This document shows, one piece after another, positions 9,201-16,000 of a DNA stretch of 21,381 nucleotides. The DNA comes from a virus. The translations under genes were made by a program, and so were the position numbers. Below the pieces are notes generated by a model. That model was not told where the DNA came from, searched no databases, and saw only the letters and a program-made list of their open reading frames with translations. The first letter of the stretch is position 1. The number at the start of each line of letters is the position of its first letter. The stretch covers positions 1 through 21,381 of IMG/VR virus record IMGVR_UViG_3300032360_000058, one strand, 5' to 3'.

Positions 9201-11220
9201 CAAGTTACCAAGTGAAGGATCGCTTGATGAAGTTCAATTTAATCTTTATGAAAGTTTGTATGTATTATATACGTTAGAAGACGGTTCACATCTTATTGAA
9301 GAAGGTGATGAAACCTCACGACCGTTATCAAGATTTGTAATGGAAAGAGGCCCTGATATGTGGAATGCATACCCTCGGCCTGATGTTCAGATTGATGCTG
9401 AAGTACAAGTTGGTTGGAACTTTATGTTGGAAGATGAACATGGTCGTATAAGAAATGAAGGCCTTGAGTGGGGAACCGAAAATGGTTCATTATTACGTAC
9501 AGAAGCAATTTATGGAAATCGACAAAGAGAAGACAACTATCTATCCGTTCAAAATGTTATTTTTGAGCTAGCTCCAATAGAAGGAATGGCCGCCACTTTT
9601 AAAGATGAGTTACGTGAAATTGAAACGCATCATGTTATAGATCGTCCTTATTTCAATTGGCATATTATGACTGAAGATGATGATCATATTGTTTTTGAAG
9701 ATGCGGATCCAGATATAAATTGGGGACTCGGAACAAAAATGACTGTAGAAGGAATGCTTTATCCGAGAGCATTTTACAGAGGTTCTGATTTACTCATGAT
9801 AGATAAAGGTGGAATAACCGCTGATAATCCAATGCGTACTTATGAGTTGATGCAGGCAAAGGGACAGATTGTAGGTGGTGATTGGATGAACAGAATAGTA
9901 GGACAGCAGATTTTTGGTTGTCAAGTTGGACGGTGTCGAGGAGCTCGTGACAAATATTTAGATGGTGTAAACCACACAGGCGACCCTCTGCAGCGTGGTA
10001 GTCTAGGAAAATTTGGTGAAGATCGACAATTAGATGGTGATGCATATAGACAAAATTATGGTGAAGCCGGAAGTATAATTTCAGGACCCGGAAATAATAT
10101 GAATCATCCTCGCCGTATTGGATATTTTAATCAATATTGGGAATTAATGTCGATACATCATCCAATAATGTTGACAGGCCCCAATTGGTGGAAAGAAGCA
10201 AAAACACCTGTAACCATATATCCTACTCCGTTAGTTATGGAAGATGGAGAAGAAATACTTACAGAAGGTGGAGAAACTTTTCTTTTAACTGGGTGGGGAT
10301 CATCAATACATGTTGTTGCGACTCATTATTCTCCTAATGCGAATACAGCATTACAAGGAATATACGTTGCACAAGATACTAACCGACTTCTTCCACCACG
10401 AAATAGCACAATTTCAGCTGTACATCTTCAGCTTGAATCAGCAACTAGTGCAGAGGGACATTATTTTGAATTAGAAGAATTTCCTGGAAGAATTAACTTA
10501 AATTATAATGATATATCGATGAAGTCAGCACATTCCGCCTTTACTACATTCGCGGGAATGACTGGAATGATTGAGATGGTCGGAGGTAGTACAACCATAA
10601 CTGGAACAAATACTTTATTTACATCTCAACTTGTTACAAATGATTTAATTCAAACTCATGCCGAAAGTGTAATTGTAGAAGATGATGAGGGTATAGTTAT
10701 GGAATCTAATGATAGAATAGAACATGAAGATGTTACTCTTGACGGATTGATAGACTATAGCGATGATGCAACCTTAGGAGCATTAGACAACATTTCGCTG
10801 TCTGAAATTAGATGGTTTATTGCAACAGAAGAAACTCAAGGACATCACGGAAATTACCATGTTGGTACTGGTTGGGATCAAGAAGACAAAGTAGATGTTC
10901 CGGGCTCTTATTGGCTAGTTGGAGAGAATTCACTTTACGAACAAGAAATAGAATTAGAAATCAATACTCCGGATCCCGGAGGAGTAGGAAATAGAGTAGT
11001 AGCTAGTGAAACTGTTTGGTATCAAGAAAACTTAATTTGGGAAGACGGTACTAGAATATTATTAACACAAGCTGCTGAATATAGAGTAGAAGCAATTACG
11101 GATGATACGACCTTAACAATTCAAAGGCCGAGTTTTCAAGGAACTGATATAGTACCTTTCTTGAAAGTGGCGTCTGAAATAGAATCGCCAGCTTTAGTTT
11201 CTGGTTTACATTCTTTATAA
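3271..11220 (+). CDS. 7: Giant gp7-like baseplate wedge protein with acidic LEDG repeats
   Basis: This protein has 2649 residues; T4 gp7 has 1032. Three segments match the C-terminal half of T4 gp7 as I remember it. Residues 20-45 (LVPEFITADHPKMKIFIEKY) correspond to the T4 stretch with a hydrophobic cap and YYE-type helix. Residues 239-290 contain YRSKGGEASYDWLFRAIF, like T4 'STKGIEASYKFLFKVLY'. Residues 1273-1298 contain KYRAHVDRLVHPAGMKMFG, like T4 'RYRDDVIRFVHPVGFGF'. About 980 residues separate the last two, against roughly 100 in T4. This insertion holds GG-x-GY beta modules and three copies of a TYAN module. After residue 1300 comes a long extension with a tandem acidic repeat array (about 1704-2095), further LEDG blocks, and a disrupted FTSQL module at the end. 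The start codon abuts the gp6 stop, and upstream there is only weak ribosome-binding sequence, so translational coupling is likely. In T4, gp7 nucleates wedge assembly by binding gp10 and gp8. The extra domains are probably surface exposed. Confidence 0.85.
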   Translation: MAYEKKIKERQDVSSLIETLVPEFITADHPKMKIFIEKYYEFMESHQVYFEGIAFNEYKLVQEGEDDASIEPDYWIFEDEINNELMPDGDKNEHFDPRVLEGAIVNHRIQLETERDTTKDDELSFIIGETVYGNTTDAEAVVTGINGRTTAYLKPTTNTNFIYGEELTGVTSRAWTTFANGVLAGVFPDGSVEGFRTRGPIAATKELSEFADIDRTVEGLIDDSWKPEFYTHVPKQAATDRRMLLKQMKEVYRSKGGEASYDWLFRAIFASQEVDYYYPKDDMMRLSDGKWTKDKTVKILTDTANNIGIFEGREIRGHSSNATAIVEKTITKMVGAVQVTELFLSKITKGVGRDGTLGYFSKHERVESSPDANNEVGLGDCTGIISDVTIEYGGSNYVVGDVVQFIGGGGADARAEVVDTVDDILKGFRVVDSGDGYFVGDRLDFVDGGTGGEGAAATVGTIIPTGKAQKNDNTVQGGSTEQISSNNINKAIFSNSSFRFTAGIKENSGEVFDVSGPFFTSQFFQVGDLIRRQAKLDSTRVFTETGIGITLTQSGTTITLSGPITEEETKTVIGGKLTYANGNNTIIAGKGNTTTLYTKDIHTIGSGQDFNIYYADQTPGAPSATVVGANNDLVLYTLNSMHIDELGKKYITNFSNNDTVILYDTSRNVLWGPLNSNGSDAALTHTGFTFDIGNTPSNVEGIQVVIGDAFAEGGGYVQNQVNTTFNVAPVLTYTEHEFGAIETLAITNGGTGYKRLPIITVANNFMIGLSNSLEHTGDMNALLNVNLHSYSTGTVTQVGQVLTLSGGTFPDANSNPLHITYANGFEDYVVSVISSTSLEMETGTSVSAPESYTLTYGAIANNFAANEIIYTDNYESRGIVLDWFDEPGKQTYPRSVGTENEGTYVEKPGQTGYMRRNIVNGNTTLRVDMLTISDFTGVYSYFLEEGPPTASGYNDRLVFEDGSRIYPEDSITFMLMEDDFIILNEDGDRTFGEDVGSDRITAYDGANSIIYSTGTITQSGNVVTGISGETIFPNELIRGTLTYANNLTTTITGHTNATSITVEDSQTIGSAEVYSISYNPAATYGDNSSVTAVATGTGFRTVIVTEEAHTKTKANKIKIEGATDKIFNGIFPASPIDSNSYSYTISEDFDSAVISGSLSSKFVKTAYLDTSNASLMDTSLKGNNAVIEVSSIAAGSIKSVAIENVGAGYSTKPKVLAGDGDNNAQMTAVIGAFAQYPGKYYGTQGRLDDAPKIQDSRYYQSFSYVLKAPIDTTKYRAHVDRLVHPAGMKMFGELAVILKASAELFSSGYHAGTEGRDGPGKPKDVDNYDDSGFEFGRPDYLHLHTPRFHPIILTRQVLVNAEIQTDFQPHVEIYTHDVPYHAMDGRIEHRGNVEIKREDFRDVQQMIRSSASMLTYVMDESQGNDEQYEIGETVYQGTSYFTRVREATVAGYNHDSKTLNLINMIPNMDFILDKSIIGYLGGADYAILENVTLPMADITELEHSHETGDIIQITRATTDYFNGEFIIQTVPDTNTYTVFLGRGDPGEDVEAVAQTAYGGSWLKVETKTLANVWRVSSQNYESPFEGTITQEDELIDGVIYNYAITLEEGDTYLLPKIQFPEYDSGTVSIDMSFSSDLLLEDHINPDTGLHEDGYVLHEAHGGTVGMGPTRYISLEDDTEGIEWSYERGHLGHEPLSIPYMETQVTFDVYENAGYSLFLEDGSHLIEEGDETSRPLSRFITEDRHPGLHSTEAEHVLRPVGEIEFEFKENFGWNFLLQDGHTRIISENPHETELFLTEEDYFRTEFGEVEFDLYDSVNQNLLLEDDVTFFIEEGDETASPLARFVILDNHPGLLATEYEHGKRPLGEVEFDLYEKAGYNLKLEDDSHFIEEGDEASKLSRFILENKEPGSHSTEAEHVLRPFGDIEFVFDLAHPPFGAPATEALTPPSILGALEGWIQYEDGSDLGLEDGGNLTLDSDKLPSEGSLDEVQFNLYESLYVLYTLEDGSHLIEEGDETSRPLSRFVMERGPDMWNAYPRPDVQIDAEVQVGWNFMLEDEHGRIRNEGLEWGTENGSLLRTEAIYGNRQREDNYLSVQNVIFELAPIEGMAATFKDELREIETHHVIDRPYFNWHIMTEDDDHIVFEDADPDINWGLGTKMTVEGMLYPRAFYRGSDLLMIDKGGITADNPMRTYELMQAKGQIVGGDWMNRIVGQQIFGCQVGRCRGARDKYLDGVNHTGDPLQRGSLGKFGEDRQLDGDAYRQNYGEAGSIISGPGNNMNHPRRIGYFNQYWELMSIHHPIMLTGPNWWKEAKTPVTIYPTPLVMEDGEEILTEGGETFLLTGWGSSIHVVATHYSPNANTALQGIYVAQDTNRLLPPRNSTISAVHLQLESATSAEGHYFELEEFPGRINLNYNDISMKSAHSAFTTFAGMTGMIEMVGGSTTITGTNTLFTSQLVTNDLIQTHAESVIVEDDEGIVMESNDRIEHEDVTLDGLIDYSDDATLGALDNISLSEIRWFIATEETQGHHGNYHVGTGWDQEDKVDVPGSYWLVGENSLYEQEIELEINTPDPGGVGNRVVASETVWYQENLIWEDGTRILLTQAAEYRVEAITDDTTLTIQRPSFQGTDIVPFLKVASEIESPALVSGLHSL
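4906..5115 (+). repeat. TYAN module, copy A (within the gp7-like gene)
   Basis: Residues about 546-614 of the gp7-like protein. Order of elements: an LTQSGTTITLSG strand pair, a GGKLTYANGN strand, a turn, then TIGSGQDFNIYYA. The same order recurs at 5641-5840 and 6301-6510. This is a protein-level repeat; the DNA has diverged. Confidence 0.7.
5641..5840 (+). repeat. TYAN module, copy B (within the gp7-like gene)
   Basis: Residues about 791-857. It reads STGTVTQVGQVLTLSGG, then ITYANGFEDYVVSVISSTS, then SYTLTYG. It is aligned by the T-Q-x-G-x-x-x-T-x-S-G start, the TYANG centre and the Y-x-x-x-Y end. It is the most diverged of the three copies. Confidence 0.65.
6109..6270 (+). repeat. Isolated acidic LEDG-type block in the gp7-like gene
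   Basis: Residues about 947-1000 contain FEDGSRIYPEDS, LMEDDFII and LNEDGDRTFGED. These are short hydrophobic strands alternating with E-D-G or E-D-D turns, the same style as the large array at 8380-9555 but about 2 kb upstream of it. Confidence 0.6.
6301..6510 (+). repeat. TYAN module, copy C (within the gp7-like gene)
   Basis: Residues about 1011-1080. It reads STGTITQSGNVVTGISG, then GTLTYANNLTTTITG, then QTIGSAEVYSISYN. It shares TYAN, TIGS and the closing Y-x-I-x-Y with copy A, and the opening STGT-TQ with copy B. An acidic LEDG-type block lies immediately before it. Confidence 0.7.
8380..9555 (+). repeat. Tandem acidic LEDG repeat array in the gp7-like gene
   Basis: Seven consecutive units can be phased by a V/I-x-F-x-Y opening and a G-E/D closing. 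They begin at 8380, 8554, 8692, 8869, 9040, 9232 and 9385, with lengths of 58, 46, 59, 57, 64, 51 and 57 codons. The full unit holds a strand ending in LEDG or LEDD, an IEEGDET turn, an LSRF strand, then HPGLHSTEAEH-VLRP. Units 1, 3, 4 and 6 are the best conserved; 2, 5 and 7 are degenerate. The DNA is still similar in places: a 32-base run at 8431-8462 is identical to 9283-9314. A weaker unit may precede the array (8149-8379) and another may follow it (9556-9720). Confidence 0.85.
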
Positions 11221-11243
11221 CGATGGACTAATATTATTAGTTG

Positions 11244-11251
11244 TATAAATA
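11244..11251 (+). promoter_or_regulatory. T4-type late promoter (TATAAATA) upstream of gp8
   Basis: This is a perfect match to the T4 late promoter -10 element TATAAATA, in the 85-base gap between the gp7-like gene and gp8 and 54 bases before the gp8 start codon. T4-like late promoters consist of this element alone, recognised by gp55 with the gp33/gp45 system. It is one of only two perfect copies I found by eye on the plus strand of the window, both of them between genes. I infer that it starts a late transcript covering gp8 and downstream genes. Confidence 0.75.
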
Positions 11252-11290
11252 TAATAAGATTGGACATTTTAAATAATAACATTATAATTC

Positions 11291-11298
11291 AGAAGGAG
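11291..11298 (+). promoter_or_regulatory. Strong ribosome binding site of gp8
   Basis: The sequence AGAAGGAG lies seven bases before the ATG at 11306. It is the closest match to a full Shine-Dalgarno in the window; the other starts here have only AGGA- or GAGG-type cores or weaker ones. It fixes the gp8 start. Confidence 0.8.
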
Positions 11299-11305
11299 CA
11301 ATAAA

Positions 11306-12955
11306 ATGCCTGCTATAGTAACCAATAAATTTAGGATTCATAATGCCAAACAATTTGTAGAGGCATTTGATGAAGTCTCAGCCACTTCTGGTGATGCTGT
11401 TGCGGATCCTACTGGGTTACTGACGACCAATATGTATCTTTTTATTGGTAAAGTAACCCCATGGGCTGATGATACCCAACCCCCAACACCTACCGATTCA
11501 GTATCTAATACTGTCTATAATCACTGGCGCGATATGATTGCGGCTAAGAGAATAGGATCGGCTGATGTTAGTCACGTTGTCCCAAGATATAACTGGACTT
11601 CAGGACAGAATTATTTTGCATATACACATGCAAATAACACATTATTTGACCAAACATTTTATACAATAACAGCAGATTATAACGTATATAAATGTCTTGC
11701 TAATAATAATGCAGGAGGAACTTCTACTACCGAACCTTCGGGAACAGGAACTTCCTTTATCACTACAGGTGATGCATATAAATGGAAATTTATGTACCAA
11801 GTTTCAGCTTCAAGAGCTTTGAAATTTGTAACACCAAGTTATATGCCAACTCAGCGTGTACGTAAAGCTAACCTTGCAGTCGCAAATACTACAGATTCTT
11901 CACAACAGTATGATGTTGAGATTGCTGCTAATACTTCAGGTAATGGAGCTGTTGAAATAGCTCATGTTACTACCGGCGGAACAAATTATAAGTTCGAAAC
12001 GGGAGCAGTACAATCAGGATATGTAGAAACCACTACTACCGCTAAAATTGTGGGAGCTGGTTTAGCAACTGATGACCTTGTTGATAGTGATATCTTTTTC
12101 ACATCAGACGGAGGAAGTGGATCTACGGGTCTTGGCGGAAGAATCACTGCATATGATGCCTCTACTCAAGTAGTAACTTGGACACCCGCACTTGACGGTG
12201 CTGTAGTTCCAGCAGACGCAGATGGATATTCTATCGGTCCCGCTGTTACTATTACGGGTGATGGACACGGTGCTAATGTTAGAACTACTAATACTGTATC
12301 CGGAGTTATCGGAGATGTAGTTGTTGTAGCAGGAGGAAATAATTATGGAAACGCAGTAGCCACTCTTTCATCAAATGGTGGAGCTGGTGGAGCAATTTCA
12401 CCTATTATCGGGCCAAGAGGTGGTCACGGTGATGATGCAATTGAAGAACTTGGCGGATTTTTCGTAATGGTTAATAGCCGTTTAGAATATGGAGAATCTG
12501 GTAACTTCACTACTAATAACGATTTCCGTAAAATCGGACTTTTGGCACAACCAAATTATGCCAATGGTGATGTTTCTACCGCAACAATTATAGACCAAGC
12601 AGTAACATTTACTATACAAACTTGGAATAGTACCGCGTTTGCTGAAGATGAAGTGGTTACCGGTGCACTTTCGGGAGCACAAGGTAGAGTAATTGATTTT
12701 AAGGGTAATACTACTATTAGATTAGTAGATGTTACTATGGGATCAAGTACTACCGCAGGATATGATAATATTACAGGATCATTCCGTGCGAATGAAACAA
12801 TTACAGCGCCAAGTGGAGCTCAAGCTAATACTTCAGCTGTAGTAGGTGGAGATTTGGAAAGGTTTTCTGGAGATGTTCTTTATATTGAGAACCGTTCACC
12901 AGTAACAAGAGCGGATGACCAAATAGAAGATGTGAAACTGATAATTGAATTTTAA
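11306..12955 (+). CDS. 8: Baseplate wedge subunit gp8, expanded
   Basis: This protein has 549 residues; T4 gp8 has 334. The N-terminal 190 residues carry the features I associate with gp8 of marine T4-like phages: NKFRIHNAKQFVEAFDE at 7-23, LFIGKVTPW at 45-53, NHWRDMIAAKRI at 72-83, VSHVVPRYNWTSG at 88-100, YNVYKCLANN at 125-134, and KWKFMYQVSASRALKFVTP at 159-177. The C-terminus (about 514-549) ends with a YIENRSPVTRADDQIEDVK motif, also typical. Between them lies a glycine-rich beta region of about 300 residues. It includes TTGGTNYKFETG and VVAGGNNYGNAVATL, the GG-x-x-Y modules also seen in both neighbouring large proteins. In T4, gp8 dimers dock on gp7 and gp10 in the wedge. The gene has its own late promoter and a strong ribosome binding site, suggesting it is expressed partly apart from gp25-gp7. 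Confidence 0.93.
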   Translation: MPAIVTNKFRIHNAKQFVEAFDEVSATSGDAVADPTGLLTTNMYLFIGKVTPWADDTQPPTPTDSVSNTVYNHWRDMIAAKRIGSADVSHVVPRYNWTSGQNYFAYTHANNTLFDQTFYTITADYNVYKCLANNNAGGTSTTEPSGTGTSFITTGDAYKWKFMYQVSASRALKFVTPSYMPTQRVRKANLAVANTTDSSQQYDVEIAANTSGNGAVEIAHVTTGGTNYKFETGAVQSGYVETTTTAKIVGAGLATDDLVDSDIFFTSDGGSGSTGLGGRITAYDASTQVVTWTPALDGAVVPADADGYSIGPAVTITGDGHGANVRTTNTVSGVIGDVVVVAGGNNYGNAVATLSSNGGAGGAISPIIGPRGGHGDDAIEELGGFFVMVNSRLEYGESGNFTTNNDFRKIGLLAQPNYANGDVSTATIIDQAVTFTIQTWNSTAFAEDEVVTGALSGAQGRVIDFKGNTTIRLVDVTMGSSTTAGYDNITGSFRANETITAPSGAQANTSAVVGGDLERFSGDVLYIENRSPVTRADDQIEDVKLIIEF

Positions 12956-13004
12956 TGAATTTGTGATAATTTAATTAAAATATTATTAATTTAGGAATAC
13001 TTAA

Positions 13005-16000
13005 ATGCCATTATCTACTAATTTTAATGTTACGCCGTATTATGATGATTATGATGAAGCCAAAGGATATTATCGCATACTTTTTAAGCCAGGTTATGGA
13101 ATCCAAGCGAGAGAGCTAACCCAATTACAAACTGCTTTACAAAAGCAAATTGAAAGGCTTGGCGCTCATAGTTTTAAAAATGGTAGTAAAGTTCTAGGTG
13201 GAGACATAACATTAGATACAGATGTTCATTCTCTTCAACTAGAAATGCAATATCTCGGCACTAATATAAATGCCGCGTCCTTTATAGGAAAAACTATTAT
13301 AGGTGAAACCTCTAATGCAAGAGGAAGGATTGTAGCGTCTCAGGCACCTACTAATCTTTTACAACCTATTTTAATGTTTCACTATTTAGGTGGTGATATT
13401 TTCGTTGACGGCGAAATAATACAAGATGAAGTTGTAGCTCCAGCTGAATCAGAAGTCTATGCAACAACTGTTAGTTTAGACGGCCCCTCCGCTATGTCTA
13501 ATGCTGTTGCAAACGGCTCTGTTGTTAGTATTGATAATGGCGTTTTCTTTCTTGATGGCCATTTTGTTCTTTGTGTCGCAAATACTCTAATTCTAGATAC
13601 TGCTAATACCGTACCTTCTGGTAGAATTGGATTAGAAATAGCAGAAACAGTTAAAACAAGTGATGATGATATGTCATTATTAGATCCAGCAGATGGATCT
13701 TTTAATTATGCTGCACCTGGTGCAACTCGACTTGATATTGAATTATCTTTGGTTAAAAAAGAACTTAACCTTGCCGATCCAATCGCAGCTGTTGCTGATC
13801 CAAATTTTATACAATTATTAAAAATTGTTGATGGAATTAAACATCAGGCAATTGAATATCCTATCTATACCGCAATTGAAAAAACTCTTACTAAAAAAGC
13901 ACATCAAAAATCAGGTGACTTTACTGTAACACCTTTTGACCTGAAATTGGAAGGAAATAGAGGACTATCAGGATTAACTGCAAATGCAGGTCTTGCTGGA
14001 ACAAGTGTATATGGAAATAATACACGGTTTACTACAGAATTGAATATAGGAGATAAAATTTATCTTGGTTCTAATGTTACAACAGCTGAAGTTAGTACAA
14101 TAGCAAATAATTCAAGATTAACAGTTACTTCTACACTTGATGCCGGAACAGAAGGATTAAAAATTTATAATGAATCTGAAATTCAAGCAGGAATAAGTTC
14201 AGGAAAAGCACAAATTGATGGTTATGAATATGAGAGTGTTTCTACTGAATTTCTTGATATTGACAAAGGACGAGATTTTGATATAGATTCTGGTTATAGT
14301 ATAGGAGCCGAAATAGGAAATTATGTTGTAATTGATAATATGAATAAATTTTTAGATGTAGGAACACACGAAATACTTCATTTACATAATGTAAAAGCTG
14401 CGAATATTAATGTAACAACTAATACAGAATATTTAGCAACCCAAACCGGTACCGCAAGAGTTCGTGGTTTAAAATGGGATTCCGTTTCAGGAAATACTGC
14501 ATATCCAGATTCCAATCATTCAAATTATAGAGCATATCTTTATGATATTGATACTTCAAATTCTGTAGCGGGTACGGTTGGTGCAGCGATTGCGAATACA
14601 ACCCATGTCAAATTAAATACCTCAGAGACTTCTTATGTAAATACTACTTATGTAGGGTCAACTATTACTGTTAATACTGTTAATGGTGTTGATAATACTA
14701 GTGATCTTAGATCAATAGATGAATATATTTCAAATTCTACAGGACATTGGGCTACTGTTAATACAGCTCTTTCTCAAGCGACTATTGCGAATAGTACTTA
14801 TGATGTATCATTTGATATTTCAGATACTAAATCCATAACGGTTGCAGAATATTCAATAGCTCTTCCAGGTGCTACTGCTACTATAAATTCTTATGCTGAT
14901 ATTGCAACCACAGGAAAAGTTGGTGGAGTTGATACTGGAAAATGTTTATTAAATGATTCAAATATAAATTCTTTAGTTTACTCTTTGCCACAAAGTCCCG
15001 TTAAAGCAACGGTGATAACGGCAAATACGGTAAACTATATGTTTAAACTAGTCCAAACAAATCTTACTTCTGATGCCGCAGGTAAATTTACAATAACTTT
15101 ATCAAATCCGGCTTACGAATTTCTTCCTACATCCGGAACATTAACTCATACTCAAGCACGAGAAGGATATATTGTAGTTGTTAAGGAAGCTGATGCAGGA
15201 GGAGCAACTACCGCACAAACATTTGTTAATGCAGTAGCATCAGGATCTTCTCTTCCGAATGCCGATGCGGCAATAGCAAGAGATTTAATTGATGGTGAAT
15301 GGTTAGACCTTGGAGCTATAGCCGATGATGCCGCTTCTATTAGACCCGTTGCTGTTTCTGGAGATAAACACACATTAGAAATACATTGTAATACTTCTTC
15401 TGCATTTACTGCAGATATTATATATTGTGCTTCAAGTTCTACAACAAGAAAAGAGCCGGGGCCCAGGACAAAATCTTTAGTATCAGGTAATGGTTCTCAT
15501 TTAGGTTCTTATGCCGCAGGACTTCCTGTAACAGATTTAAATAGTGGACAATTTTATTTCACAGCCCCCAATTTAACACAAACAGCTACAGATGAACTTG
15601 TTGTTTCAGACGCATTTAATTTAGTAAAAGTTGTTGATTCTGGAGTAGAATCTATTCCAGTAACAAATTCAATGATGACTTTATCTGCACATGATATTAC
15701 TCACATGTACGAATTTGATACAGGTCAAAGAGATGGTTTTTATGATCATGCAAATATTAAATTGAAAGCTGGTTATCCTGGCCCTTCAGGACAAATGGTA
15801 TGTGTAGTTGATTACTTTGAATGGGATGGAGCAGTGGGATATCATTCGGTAGATTCTTATCCTACAGCTGGACAATGGAATCAAAAAGATGATGCAAGCG
15901 CAAAAGTGTTTGATTATACAACAATACCTGAATTTACTAGTACTACATCGGGTGAAACATTTAAACTAAGAGACTGTATAGATTTAAGACCCCGAAGAGA

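Noticed and set aside
8721-9203. A 160-codon open frame on the minus strand opposite the LEDG array
   Set aside because: It lies wholly inside the gp7-like gene. The GAA/GAT-rich repeats read as Ser/Phe/Ser-rich low-complexity sequence on the other strand, with no ribosome binding site or recognisable motif. The other minus-strand frames are also shadows.
11227-11241. Perfect inverted repeat ACTAAT-ATT-ATTAGT after the gp7-like gene, possibly a terminator
   Set aside because: The stem is six pairs, mostly A-T, with no T-run after it. It is too weak for an intrinsic terminator and is the kind of palindrome expected in AT-rich gaps.
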